Shown here piece by piece: positions 1 to 8,189 of a stretch of 64,000 nucleotides of DNA (the first letter of the stretch is position 1; the number at the start of each line of letters is the position of its first letter). The notes below the pieces were generated by a model, which was given only the letters and a program-made list of their open reading frames with translations, searched no databases and was not told the DNA's origin. Location of the stretch: contig CAMYIJ010000005.1 of NCBI GenBank assembly GCA_947258375.1, positions 1-64,000 on the forward strand, read 5' to 3'. The stretch is from an uncultured Acidimicrobiaceae bacterium (GTDB lineage Bacteria > Actinomycetota > Acidimicrobiia > Spongiisociales > UBA5794). Both the position numbers and the translations under genes were made by a program.

Positions 1-219
1 GCCATTGTCTCCCTGGCCGCGATCGGGATGCTGGCGGCAGTCGCCGCGGTGGCGCTCGGCGCGACCGGGCAACACGGATGGGCCGCCGCGGCCGCAGTAG
101 TCGCGGCAATCACGCCGACGGGATTTACCCATCTGCCGAACCTGGCGATGCTGGTGGCCGCTATGAATGAGATGCGACGTGCTTTCCAGAGCCGTCGGCG
201 ATCGACCGGCGTCACATGA
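1..219 (+). CDS. C-terminal end of a membrane protein (5' end outside window)
   Basis: The frame is open from the first base and stops at TGA 217-219, so the start lies upstream. The visible 72 residues are alanine-rich with two hydrophobic stretches (about residues 1-20 and 25-38), followed by a basic tail (RRAFQSRRR) typical of a cytoplasmic C-terminus. The family cannot be named from this fragment. The next gene begins 55 bases downstream on the same strand and may be cotranscribed. Confidence 0.5.
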   Translation, partial: AIVSLAAIGMLAAVAAVALGATGQHGWAAAAAVVAAITPTGFTHLPNLAMLVAAMNEMRRAFQSRRRSTGVT

Positions 220-274
220 AGCGAGCTGCGGCGGCGGCCGACGGAGCCGCGTGGCCCGAGAGAGCTTGGCAAGC

Positions 275-1213
275 ATGAACCGTGACAGCGAAAGAAGGGA
301 ACCCCCGGCGGGGCCGCGTCGCGATGGCAATGGGGCTGCCACCCGAGCCACCGGAAGGCGGCGGTCGAAGTGGATCGTTCCGTTCGTGCTGGTGGTCGTG
401 GCCGCTACCGCGTGGTGGTTCGTCAGATCGTCACCGGAGGAGCGTTCGGCTCGCGAAGATGCCGCCGCCGTCGGTGCTGTCGTCGCCGACTACGCCGCGG
501 AGCAAGGCCGCCTGCCCCGGGTGACGGTCAGTCCGCTGGTTACCCGCAGTGGCGACGTGCAGTGGGGCGAGGACTTCCTCGTAGAGACGCACAAAGTCCC
601 GCGGGCCGATCCCAGTCAGGCGCGTGGCTTCTACATTGTCGGTGATGCCGGCAACTGGTGCGTCGAGATGGCGTACGAGGCGCCGCGCTTTCTCGAAGAT
701 TCATCGCCCCCCGCTTGGGTAGCGGTGAAAGGCGCGCTCGGTGAGCCGGGCCGTGTGGTAGCCGGCCGCTGCGGGGTCGACTACGTATTGACCCTATCGC
801 CCGTGACCGTCAGGGATGTGCCCACACCCGGAAGTGTCATCGACGCGGTGGGCGCTCCGGTCGGCACGTGCACTGCCGACCCGTATGCGGGGGAGGCGCC
901 GCTCGGCGACCCCCAGCTGACCGGCGTACTCGACGTGGCCGGCTGTGAAGTGGGGCACTTTGGTGAGATCTTTCACTCCGGAAAGATCGAGGCGGCCGAC
1001 TATGCGCGATATCAGGACACTGCCGCGAACACGTGCGCCGCGGAGTTGGAGGCCTTCATTGGAGTCCCGCGCAGTCTCTCCGCGTTGACCGGAGAGGGAT
1101 TCACCGTCAGCGAGGAGCGATGGTACGCCGGCGAGCGTATCTTCAGCTGCATTCTGTTTTTGGGCACCGAGGCCTATCCGCTGGTGGGGTCGGCGCGCGA
1201 CAGCTGGCGCTAG
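275..1213 (+). CDS. membrane-anchored hypothetical protein
   Basis: Encodes 312 residues from ATG 275, chosen over an upstream in-frame start at 167 because it starts just before a credible topology. A charged arginine-rich N-terminus (residues 1-35) is followed by one hydrophobic segment (KWIVPFVLVVVAATAWWFV) and a long exported domain. That domain has at least six cysteines, including pairs near the centre and the C-terminus, compatible with disulfides outside the cell. A purine-rich stretch at 257-266 may be a weak ribosome site. I do not recognise a domain. It looks like a single-pass protein with an extracytoplasmic sensor or binding part, but no function is supported. Confidence 0.6.
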   Translation: MNRDSERREPPAGPRRDGNGAATRATGRRRSKWIVPFVLVVVAATAWWFVRSSPEERSAREDAAAVGAVVADYAAEQGRLPRVTVSPLVTRSGDVQWGEDFLVETHKVPRADPSQARGFYIVGDAGNWCVEMAYEAPRFLEDSSPPAWVAVKGALGEPGRVVAGRCGVDYVLTLSPVTVRDVPTPGSVIDAVGAPVGTCTADPYAGEAPLGDPQLTGVLDVAGCEVGHFGEIFHSGKIEAADYARYQDTAANTCAAELEAFIGVPRSLSALTGEGFTVSEERWYAGERIFSCILFLGTEAYPLVGSARDSWR

Positions 1214-1292
1214 CCGGGACGAACCCAACCCGCCGAACTCGACGAGGCCCTCGCCGCGGCAACCCGGGCGCAGTGTCCGGGTCCGGCGGCCC

Positions 1293-2393
1293 CTACGCGT
1301 CGGGCTGGTTGAGCACCAGGACGGCCACTGCGGAGGCCACTTCGTCGGTGCGGGCGGTCCCGCCGATGTCGGCGGTGCGGTGTTCGCCGGCGGCCAGGGT
1401 GGTCGCCACAGCGCGTTCGATGCCGGCGGCTGCTTCGGCTTCGCCGACGTGGTCGAGCATCATCCGCACCGCCTCGATCGAGGCGATCGGGTTGACGCGC
1501 TGCATGCCCGTGTACTTCGGCGCCGAGCCGTGGATCGGCTCGAACATCGACGGATAGGTGCGCTCAGGATTGACGTTGCCGCCCGCGGCGAACCCCATGC
1601 CGCCCTGCAGCATCGCTCCCAGGTCGGTGATGATGTCGCCGAAGAGGTTGGAGGCCACGACCACATCGAACCACTCCGGGTTCTTGATGAACCACATCGT
1701 GATGGCGTCGACGAGGGCTGCATCCCTCGCCACGTCCGGGTAGGACGCGCTCACGTCGTTGTAGACCTCGTCCCAGAACACCATGGAGTAATTCAACGCG
1801 TTCGACTTGGTGCAGTTCGTTACCCGACCCACCGTTTCGCCGGCGCCCAACTTGCCGCGATCGCGTGCTAGGTCGAAGGCGTAGCGGATCACGCGCTCGC
1901 ATCCCTTATACGTGAACACGCCGGTCTGGAGTGCGACCGCGTCGGGGGTTCCGCGCTTGAAGATACCGCCCATGCGGGCATATTCACCCTCGGTGTTTTC
2001 CCGGATGACCACCATGTCGACCGTGTCGGGGTTTGCAGTGGCGACGGGCGTGGGCACGCCCGGGTAGAGCTTGATGGGACGCAGGTTGACGTACTGGTCG
2101 AATCCCGTCCTGATGGCCAGCAGCATCTCCAGCGAGACATCGTCCGGCACCTTCGACGCGTCGCCGATACACCCCAGGAAGATGGCATCGAAGTCGCCCA
2201 ATGTTTCGAGGGCATCTCCGGGCATCATCTCACCCGATTGCAGTAGGCGATCGCATCCCCAGTCGTACGTCTCGGTGTCGACGGCAAACCCGAATCGGGT
2301 TGCCGCGGCCGCGAGCACGTCGCCGGCCGCAGCCGAGATTTCAGTGCCGACACCATCTCCGGGGATGATTGCGAAGTTGTATGAAGCCGTCAT
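1293..2393 (-). CDS. tartrate dehydrogenase / D-malate dehydrogenase-type NAD-dependent decarboxylating dehydrogenase
   Basis: A 366-residue member of the isocitrate/isopropylmalate dehydrogenase superfamily, which oxidises and decarboxylates 2-hydroxyacids with a metal ion and NAD. Visible motifs are the N-terminal IPGDGVG, the substrate-binding RENTEGEY region (about 130-137), the catalytic Tyr/Lys region, SNLFGDIITDLGAMLQGG (metal-binding Asp residues) and FEPIHGSAPKYTG near the C-terminus. The RENTEGEY form and the length fit the TtuC/DmlA branch (tartrate, D-malate) better than leucine-biosynthetic LeuB, and no leu genes are nearby. It lies 25 bases behind the agmatinase gene in the same direction, so the two are probably cotranscribed. 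Substrate within the family is inferred. Confidence 0.85.
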   Translation of the reverse strand: MTASYNFAIIPGDGVGTEISAAAGDVLAAAATRFGFAVDTETYDWGCDRLLQSGEMMPGDALETLGDFDAIFLGCIGDASKVPDDVSLEMLLAIRTGFDQYVNLRPIKLYPGVPTPVATANPDTVDMVVIRENTEGEYARMGGIFKRGTPDAVALQTGVFTYKGCERVIRYAFDLARDRGKLGAGETVGRVTNCTKSNALNYSMVFWDEVYNDVSASYPDVARDAALVDAITMWFIKNPEWFDVVVASNLFGDIITDLGAMLQGGMGFAAGGNVNPERTYPSMFEPIHGSAPKYTGMQRVNPIASIEAVRMMLDHVGEAEAAAGIERAVATTLAAGEHRTADIGGTARTDEVASAVAVLVLNQPDA

Positions 2394-2418
2394 GGGTCAG
2401 TGCCTTTCTGTCATCTGG

Positions 2419-3390
2419 TCATGAGCCGGGGTCGGTCTCGGCAGCCATCAGCGAAACCACGTCGTACGCCAGGTTGGCTGCAGCCAGTGCGGTGATCTCG
2501 GCATGGTCGTAGGCAGGCGAAACCTCAACGACATCGAGTCCGACGACCGGCAGCCCGCTGAGGCCGCGGATGATGCTGGCCAGCTCACGGGTGGAGAAAC
2601 CGCCGATCTCCGGCGTCCCCGTGCCGGGGGCGAACGCCGGGTCGAGCACGTCGATGTCGATCGACAGGTAGACGGCGTATCCGTTGACACGATCTCGGAT
2701 CTTCTCGATCAGCCCCTTGACGCCGATCTCCTCCGTTTCCCACGTGCCGACGATCGAGAAGCCCATCGCGGCGTCGTCGACGAGGTCCTGGCGGGCGCTC
2801 ACCGGCCCCCGGATTCCAATATGCATGGAGTGCCCGGGGACGAAGAGCCCCTCCTCCGACGCGCGGCGGAACGGAGTGCCGTGGGTGAGGCTGGAGCCGA
2901 AGTAGCTGTCCCACGTGTCGAGGTGGGCGTCGAAGTGAACTAGAGCAACCGGCCCGTGCTGGCGCTCCATCGCCCGCAGCAGGGGGAGGGCAATGGTGTG
3001 GTCCCCGCCGAGAGTGACCAGGCGCTGCCCGGATTCGATCAGCTCGGTTGCCGCTCGATCGACTTCATCCATGGCACCCATCAGGTCGAAGGGATTGCAC
3101 GAGACGTCTCCGGCGTCGACGACCTGCTGGTCGTGGAACGGTTCGGAATCCATATGCGGGTGGTAGCGGCGCAGCAGTCGGGAGCCCGCCCTGATCGCCT
3201 GGGGTCCGAATCGTGCCCCCGGTCGATACGTCGTTCCCGTGTCGAATGGGACCCCGAGGATCGCAACATCAAAGTTGGCGACCTGGTCGATTCGGGGGAG
3301 CCGGGCGAAGGTTGGCGGTCCGGCATAGCGCGGCACCACCTGGCCATCTACGGGGCCGACCACATCCCCGGATTCGCTGAATTGGTACAT
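2419..3390 (-). CDS. speB: agmatinase / guanidinobutyrase-type ureohydrolase
   Basis: A 323-residue ureohydrolase expected to hydrolyse a guanidino compound such as agmatine or 4-guanidinobutyrate to urea and an amine, using a binuclear manganese centre. All metal motifs are present: GGDHTI, HFDAHLDTWD and SIDIDVLDPAF followed by GTGTPE. The length matches agmatinase-like enzymes rather than arginase. It precedes the tartrate/D-malate-type dehydrogenase and follows a TetR gene, with a 127-base gap that holds a perfect palindrome and a possible promoter. Exact substrate cannot be told from sequence; use of speB as symbol is by family only. Confidence 0.82.
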   Translation of the reverse strand: MYQFSESGDVVGPVDGQVVPRYAGPPTFARLPRIDQVANFDVAILGVPFDTGTTYRPGARFGPQAIRAGSRLLRRYHPHMDSEPFHDQQVVDAGDVSCNPFDLMGAMDEVDRAATELIESGQRLVTLGGDHTIALPLLRAMERQHGPVALVHFDAHLDTWDSYFGSSLTHGTPFRRASEEGLFVPGHSMHIGIRGPVSARQDLVDDAAMGFSIVGTWETEEIGVKGLIEKIRDRVNGYAVYLSIDIDVLDPAFAPGTGTPEIGGFSTRELASIIRGLSGLPVVGLDVVEVSPAYDHAEITALAAANLAYDVVSLMAAETDPGS

Positions 3391-3419
3391 GACATCTCTC
3401 TCACTTGCCTACCGACTGT

Positions 3420-3433
3420 CTATCGATCGATAG
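3420..3433. promoter_or_regulatory. perfect 14-bp palindrome, probable operator upstream of the agmatinase gene
   Basis: CTATCGATCGATAG is self-complementary and lies 30 bases upstream of the agmatinase start. Its right half with flank (TCGATAGGCG, 3427-3436) recurs exactly at 3501-3510, just before the end of the TetR gene. On the minus strand a TTGACA box (3473-3478) and TACGAT (3448-3453) are separated by 19 bases, which would start transcription just upstream of the palindrome. The neighbouring TetR protein is the natural candidate ligand, but binding is inferred. Confidence 0.5.
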
Positions 3434-3517
3434 GCGCTCGATAAACGATCGTAGTTGTCCATGGCCTCGTGTTGTCAAAGGGTGTAACGGACCTCGCTGG
3501 TCGATAGGCGGGAAGAC

Positions 3518-4156
3518 TCAGCCCGGTTCCTCGAGTGCCGCCGTCCGTCGGATTTCATCGATCCGCTTCGGCTTGCGGAGCAGCGACCTGATGGCGTAGG
3601 CCGCCAGCTCGGCGCCGTGGGCAGCGGCGTTCACCTCGGGCTCACCCCGATGCGTTTCCAGCGTCCCCATGATCACCGACGTGATCGCTTCGTGGGCGAA
3701 CTCCGGAGCGACCTGGATGAAGTCTCCCTCATCAATCGCTTGCCGAACCATCGCCAGGCGAAGGGACCGGAGGCGTTCCAGCTTCTCGCGCCAGGGGCGA
3801 AACTCCGGTCGTTTGATGAGATGGACCCGATCGAATCCCGACAGATCGTAGGGAGACGCCAGGACCCAGGCGATGTCCTTTGCCAGATAACGGTACAGAC
3901 GTTCAACCGCCGGACCTTCCGCGGCAGACTCGGCCTCCGCCCATGCCAGGCCCTGTCCGAGATCGTGATCGATCAGCGCCTGCATCATTGCCTCGGTAGT
4001 CGGGAACAGTTCGGCAACTTCGGCGACCTCGACACCGGCACGTTGCGCCACCACTTCGAGCGTGGTGGCGTCATATCCGATGGAGGAAAACAGGTCCGAC
4101 GCCGTCCACAGGACACGAACGACGAGCAACGAGGCCTCAGGGCTGGGGGCGGTCAT
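3518..4156 (-). CDS. TetR/AcrR family transcriptional regulator
   Basis: A 212-residue regulator. The N-terminal helix-turn-helix is visible (LFSSIGYDATTLEVVAQRAG, then EVAELFPTTEAMMQALI, a divergent form of the usual recognition helix), followed by an all-helical ligand domain. ATG 4156 is chosen because it overlaps the stop of the universal stress gene (ATGA, 4153-4156); a longer in-frame version starting at 4213 would run into that gene. It is the last gene of the Liv transport string and sits upstream of the agmatinase gene, so it may sense a substrate of the importer or a metabolite of the downstream enzymes. Confidence 0.8.
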   Translation of the reverse strand: MTAPSPEASLLVVRVLWTASDLFSSIGYDATTLEVVAQRAGVEVAEVAELFPTTEAMMQALIDHDLGQGLAWAEAESAAEGPAVERLYRYLAKDIAWVLASPYDLSGFDRVHLIKRPEFRPWREKLERLRSLRLAMVRQAIDEGDFIQVAPEFAHEAITSVIMGTLETHRGEPEVNAAAHGAELAAYAIRSLLRKPKRIDEIRRTAALEEPG

Positions 4157-4584
4157 TTGGCAGTCCCTTCTTCTGTGGTGTGCGAGGAGGTCTTCACCGC
4201 AATTACCGGGCACGGCGCGCCCACGAGTATCTCGTGGGCGGTGCTACCCAGGATGGCCTTCCCCACTAACGATCGGGGCTTGATGCCGATGACGACGACG
4301 GCGGCGGCTTCGTCGGCTGCCATGGCGATGACGTCCTCGGACGGGCTGTTGCCGAGGACCTGTTCACGAAATCGGTACGAAATGCCCTCGGCGTCGAGGC
4401 GCGCCCGAGCCGCCTCGGCAGCCGAATCCAGCGCAGCCATGTCTCTGGTTTGCTCGGTGTCGCCACCGCGTGACGAATACACCACGAGCAACTCGGCGTT
4501 GCGCAGCCGGGCCTCGGCAATTCCTGCCTCGAGGGCGGCGTCGCCCTCGGGTGAGAGCTTGTATCCGACAAGAACTTTGGTCAT
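4153..4584 (-). CDS. universal stress protein (UspA family)
   Basis: A 143-residue single Usp domain. It begins with the usual beta strand (KVLVGYKLSPEGDAALEAG) and ends with the ATP-binding G-2X-G-9X-G(S/T) region seen as IGIKPRSLVGKAILGSTAHE followed by CPVIAVK. Start ATG 4584 overlaps the LivF stop (ATGA, 4581-4584) and its own stop overlaps the TetR start, so translation is likely coupled along the string. A Usp protein inside a Liv-type transporter operon suggests regulation of uptake by energy or nutrient state; that role is inference. Confidence 0.88.
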   Translation of the reverse strand: MTKVLVGYKLSPEGDAALEAGIAEARLRNAELLVVYSSRGGDTEQTRDMAALDSAAEAARARLDAEGISYRFREQVLGNSPSEDVIAMAADEAAAVVVIGIKPRSLVGKAILGSTAHEILVGAPCPVIAVKTSSHTTEEGTAK

Positions 4585-5315
4585 CGCAATGGCTCCTCTT
4601 CGAGCGTTTCCCCGCCGAGGTAGGTGGCGTCGAGGAGGTGTCGATCTCTTATCAGCTCCTCGGCAGTGCCCTGCATGACCAGGTCGCCGTGGTTGAGTAC
4701 GTAGGCGCGATCCGACTGGGCGAGGGCGAGATCGGCGTGCTGTTCGACGAGCAGGACGCCGGCACCGGTGTCGTCGGCGATGCGGCGCACGATGGGCATC
4801 AGCTCTTCGTAGATCACAGGGGCCAGGCCGAGGCTCATCTCGTCGATCATCAGGAACTTGGGTTTGCACAGAATCGCCCGGCCGATGGCAAGCATCTGCT
4901 GCTCGCCGCCGGACAGCAGGCCGGCCTGCCGCTTCAAGAGGTCGCCGAGTGCCGGGAAGTAGTCGATGGCCGGGGTGACGTCGGTCCGCCCGCCGCGGTT
5001 CGCCAGCTGCAAGTTCTCCTCGACCGATAGCTGGAAGAGGATGCCGCGGTTTTCGGGCACGTGGCTGACACCCCAGCGCGCCAGCAAATGGGCCTGGCGC
5101 AGCTTCGGCACGGCACGCCCGAGCACAGTGATCGATCCGTCGAGGATCTGCACCATGCCGGACACCGCCATGAGCGTGGTGGTCTTGCCGGCTCCGTTGG
5201 GCCCGAGGAAGGCGACTACCTCTCCGCCCTCGACATATAGGTCGAGATCCCGGACGACGGCGACACCGTCGTAGCCGGCGTGGAGGCCTTTGATATCGAG
5301 GACTCGCTCGCTCAT
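4581..5315 (-). CDS. livF: branched-chain amino acid-type ABC transporter, ATP-binding protein LivF
   Basis: A 244-residue ABC ATPase. Walker A is GPNGAGKTT, the signature is LSGGEQQML and Walker B is FLMIDEMSLGLAP, a wording characteristic of LivF. It would pair with LivG on the cytoplasmic face of the fused LivHM permease. ATG 5315 is selected because it overlaps the LivG stop (ATGA, 5312-5315). The same family also imports amides, urea or aromatic acids, so the solute is not fixed by sequence. Confidence 0.92.
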   Translation of the reverse strand: MSERVLDIKGLHAGYDGVAVVRDLDLYVEGGEVVAFLGPNGAGKTTTLMAVSGMVQILDGSITVLGRAVPKLRQAHLLARWGVSHVPENRGILFQLSVEENLQLANRGGRTDVTPAIDYFPALGDLLKRQAGLLSGGEQQMLAIGRAILCKPKFLMIDEMSLGLAPVIYEELMPIVRRIADDTGAGVLLVEQHADLALAQSDRAYVLNHGDLVMQGTAEELIRDRHLLDATYLGGETLEEEPLR

Positions 5316-6070
5316 TCGTCTCCTCCTGACGCTCCGAGGTACGCCGCGATGACTTGTTCGTTGTTGCGGATCTCCTCGGGGGTGCCCGAGGCGATCAGTT
5401 TGCCGAATTGGAGGACGTGGATCCGATCCGACACCGACAGGACCAAGCCCATGTCGTGGTCGACCATCAAGATCGGAGTTCCGGCCTCGACGATGCGGCG
5501 CAACTGCAGACCCAGCCACACCGTCTCCTGCCTGTCGAGCCCGGCGGCCGGCTCGTCGAGCAGCAGCAGCTTGGCGTCGGCGACCAGGGCCCGCCCGACG
5601 CCGACCAGCTTGCGTTGGCCCTGGGACAGTTCGCTGGGGCTGCGGTCGGCGACATGCGACAGGTTGAGCAGTTCCAGGGTGGTGGCGATTCGTTCGTCCA
5701 CATCGGAGCCCCGGAAGTAATCACGGAGGGCCTTCATGGGCGTCAGCCGGCTGCTGGCAACTTCGAGATTCGACCGGACGTCGATGTCGTCGAACAACTC
5801 GAGCGTTTGCCACGTCCGGCACAGGCCCCGATGGGCCAGCCGGCTCGGCGCGGTCCCGAGCGCTTCCTCTCCGTCGAAGTTGACACTTCCCGAGGCATTC
5901 TTGGGCAGGAAGCCGGTGACTGCGTCGATCAGCGTCGTCTTGCCGGCTCCGTTGGGCCCGATCAGGCCGGTGAGCTCACCCGGGCGGCAGTCGAGGTCGA
6001 CGTCGTTGACGGCGAGCAATCCGCCGAACCTGACGGTGAGCCCCTTGGTCTGAAGCGTTGCCGTGCTCAT
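5312..6070 (-). CDS. livG: branched-chain amino acid-type ABC transporter, ATP-binding protein LivG
   Basis: A 252-residue ABC ATPase with Walker A GPNGAGKTT, signature LSQGQRKLVG (one Gly of the usual LSGGQ replaced by Gln, common in LivG) and Walker B LLLLDEPAAGLD. ATG 6070 overlaps the stop of the permease gene (ATGA, 6067-6070). A much longer open frame continues upstream to 7570, but that part is antisense-like to the permease reading frame and has no family features. Confidence 0.92.
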   Translation of the reverse strand: MSTATLQTKGLTVRFGGLLAVNDVDLDCRPGELTGLIGPNGAGKTTLIDAVTGFLPKNASGSVNFDGEEALGTAPSRLAHRGLCRTWQTLELFDDIDVRSNLEVASSRLTPMKALRDYFRGSDVDERIATTLELLNLSHVADRSPSELSQGQRKLVGVGRALVADAKLLLLDEPAAGLDRQETVWLGLQLRRIVEAGTPILMVDHDMGLVLSVSDRIHVLQFGKLIASGTPEEIRNNEQVIAAYLGASGGDE

Positions 6071-8130
6071 GCCGTCACCTCCTCGGCCGTCGCTGCAGGT
6101 GTGGGCGATCGGTCTCCTCTGATCTTGCGTACCAGGTTGTAGAACTGGGTGCGCTGGAAGCCGTCGATGCCTTCGTTGTTGTAGACCGCCGTCAGGATCA
6201 AGAAGAAGCCGGCGACGTATGCGGTGTACTCCTGAACGTTGAGGTTGAACCACTCTTCGGTCACTACGATGCCGATTCCCTCGGCAAACAGGGTGCCGGC
6301 CATGACCGCACCGCCGACCGTGCTGATACCGCCGAGGTAGGCGAAGGCAAGCACGGAAAGCGAGACGAAGATGCCGAATGAGTCGGCGGTGAATTGTCCA
6401 AGCTTGAAGGCCGTGAATGCTCCGGCCATTCCGGCGAGGGCCGAGCTGATGGCGAACGCCGACATCTTGACTCCGGCGACGCTGATGCCGGCGGCGGCCG
6501 CCGCCCGCTCGTTGGCTCGCACGGCGAGCATTTGCTGGCCGAGCCGGCTGCGTCGCAGTCGCATGACCGAAATTGCGCACAGGACCGTGATCACGATGAG
6601 GAGCAAGCCGAACCCGGGGGAGGGGATCTTGCCGTCTCCGATCGGGAAGGACGAGTTGGGCCCCATCTCGAATCCGAACAGCGATGGGGCGTCGGTGTTG
6701 CGGGTGTCGGCGCTGCCGAACCAGCCCTCGTGTTTGAAGAGGAACTCCTGGATGGCCAGCCCGGACGCCAGCGTTATGACTGCGAGCGAAGCGCCGCGGG
6801 TGCGTAGCGCCGGCAATGACACGATGGCGCCGATTGCCGTCGCTGCCAGGACGGCAAGCACCAATGCAACGACGAACGGCAACCCGGCGTCGGTTCCGAA
6901 CGATGCGACGGCATATGCGCCGAGCCCGGCCACAGCCATCTGCATCAGTGAGATCTGTCCGACGTAGCCGGTGACCACCACCAGCGAGAGGCCCAGCATC
7001 ACGCCGACCATGGTGTTGTTCATCCCGGAGCGGAATCGGAACGGTGCGAACATGACGATGAGAACGGAAACGGCGATCAGTACCGAGTAGGCGCTGACCC
7101 GGGCGCGGGTCAGCTTGGGAACGTAGGCCTCGGGGAGCCTTCCTGCGGTGATGGCACCCCGGGAGGGCAGGGTTTCGCCTCGCAGGATCATCGCCAGAGC
7201 AATCACGATGAATGGCAGCGCCTGCGGGATATTCAAATCGGGCACCCAGCTGGCGTTCTGCTCGAGAAGGAACAGCACACTCTGGATGACTCCGATCCCG
7301 ACGCCGGCAGCGGCGGCCACCACAAAGGAAGACATCCGCCCGAGCAGTGCCGCGCCGAGCGCTGGAATGATGAACAACGTCAGCTGGTTCGGCGTCAGCC
7401 CGATGATCGGTGAGGCGAGGACGCCGACGAGACCGGCCAGTACCGAGGCGAGAACCCAGCTCACGACGGCCTGGCTGTCGGCATTGACGCCCAGCAGGGT
7501 GGCGAAACGCTCGTTCTCGGCTGCTGCCCGGGTCGCCACTCCAAAGGCGGTATACCTGAACAGCGCCCACAGCCCGACGGTTAGCAGGATGACGAGGCCG
7601 AGCAGCAGGTAGCGGTCGATCGGCAGGGTGGCCCCGAACCAGTCGACTGTGTCGTCCGGCAGAATCCGGTCGGCTTGTTTGGCGCGGCTGCCGTAGCGAA
7701 TGACGATGGCACCCTGGAGCAGGATCATGATGCCCACCGAAGCCACGACTTTGGCGAGAACCGGGGCGTACCGCAGTAAGCGGAACACTGCGTAGTGCGC
7801 GATCAATCCGAGCACGGCGGCAATCAGCAGGGCGATCACCAGCGCCGGAATTGTGGCGACGGAGTCGCCCACGCTGATGAAGGTAGGCAGATTGAAGATC
7901 TCGACGTTGAAGAGCCCTTCGATGGGTGCCACCGGGTTGGGCAGCGGCGGGATTGGAATTTCGCCGTCGGTGCGCAATGAGTTGTATGAGTAGGCGCAGT
8001 AGGCGGCGATGGCACCGTGGCCGAAGTTGATCACGCCAGAGGCGCGGTAGGCAACGACTAGACCGAGGGCGATGGCGGCAATGACGGCTCCCGTTCCGAA
8101 GCCCAGAATCCCGAATTCGAAGTATCGCAT
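6067..8130 (-). CDS. livHM: fused LivH-LivM permease of the branched-chain amino acid-type ABC transporter
   Basis: A 687-residue polytopic membrane protein that joins the two permeases usually encoded separately. Residues 1 to about 315 form a LivH-like half (it begins with the typical GLVVAYRASGVINFGHGA), and from about 340 to 660 a LivM-like half (for example GYVGQISLMQMAVAGLGAYA, the conserved LivM loop). The join is a polar stretch around RGETLPSRGAITAGRLPEAY. Such fusions are known in this family. A 10-bp-stem hairpin separates it from the upstream binding-protein gene. Confidence 0.92.
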   Translation of the reverse strand: MRYFEFGILGFGTGAVIAAIALGLVVAYRASGVINFGHGAIAAYCAYSYNSLRTDGEIPIPPLPNPVAPIEGLFNVEIFNLPTFISVGDSVATIPALVIALLIAAVLGLIAHYAVFRLLRYAPVLAKVVASVGIMILLQGAIVIRYGSRAKQADRILPDDTVDWFGATLPIDRYLLLGLVILLTVGLWALFRYTAFGVATRAAAENERFATLLGVNADSQAVVSWVLASVLAGLVGVLASPIIGLTPNQLTLFIIPALGAALLGRMSSFVVAAAAGVGIGVIQSVLFLLEQNASWVPDLNIPQALPFIVIALAMILRGETLPSRGAITAGRLPEAYVPKLTRARVSAYSVLIAVSVLIVMFAPFRFRSGMNNTMVGVMLGLSLVVVTGYVGQISLMQMAVAGLGAYAVASFGTDAGLPFVVALVLAVLAATAIGAIVSLPALRTRGASLAVITLASGLAIQEFLFKHEGWFGSADTRNTDAPSLFGFEMGPNSSFPIGDGKIPSPGFGLLLIVITVLCAISVMRLRRSRLGQQMLAVRANERAAAAAGISVAGVKMSAFAISSALAGMAGAFTAFKLGQFTADSFGIFVSLSVLAFAYLGGISTVGGAVMAGTLFAEGIGIVVTEEWFNLNVQEYTAYVAGFFLILTAVYNNEGIDGFQRTQFYNLVRKIRGDRSPTPAATAEEVTA

Positions 8131-8151
8131 GTCCCTCTCCCTTGGAGGAAG

Positions 8152-8177
8152 GGGGCGCCGGAAGGGTCCGGCGCCCC
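8152..8177 (-). terminator. GC-rich hairpin between binding-protein and permease genes
   Basis: A perfect 10-bp stem (GGGGCGCCGG at 8152-8161 pairing with CCGGCGCCCC at 8168-8177) encloses a 6-base loop. It sits between the stop of the solute-binding gene and the start of livHM on the same transcript and has no T-run. It is best read as a partial terminator or an mRNA-stabilising stem that lets the binding protein be made in excess over the membrane complex, as known for other ABC importers. Confidence 0.7.
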
Positions 8178-8189
8178 GCTAATCGGACC

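Noticed and set aside
1262..1282. Weak stem ACCCGG/CCGGGT between convergent genes
   Set aside because: Six base pairs with a 9-base loop and no T-run in GC-rich DNA; not enough to call a terminator.
6071..7570. Long minus-strand open frame upstream of livG
   Set aside because: It overlaps livHM in another frame, is arginine/proline-rich without domains, and exists because of high GC; the LivG family start at 6070 fits the overlap and length.
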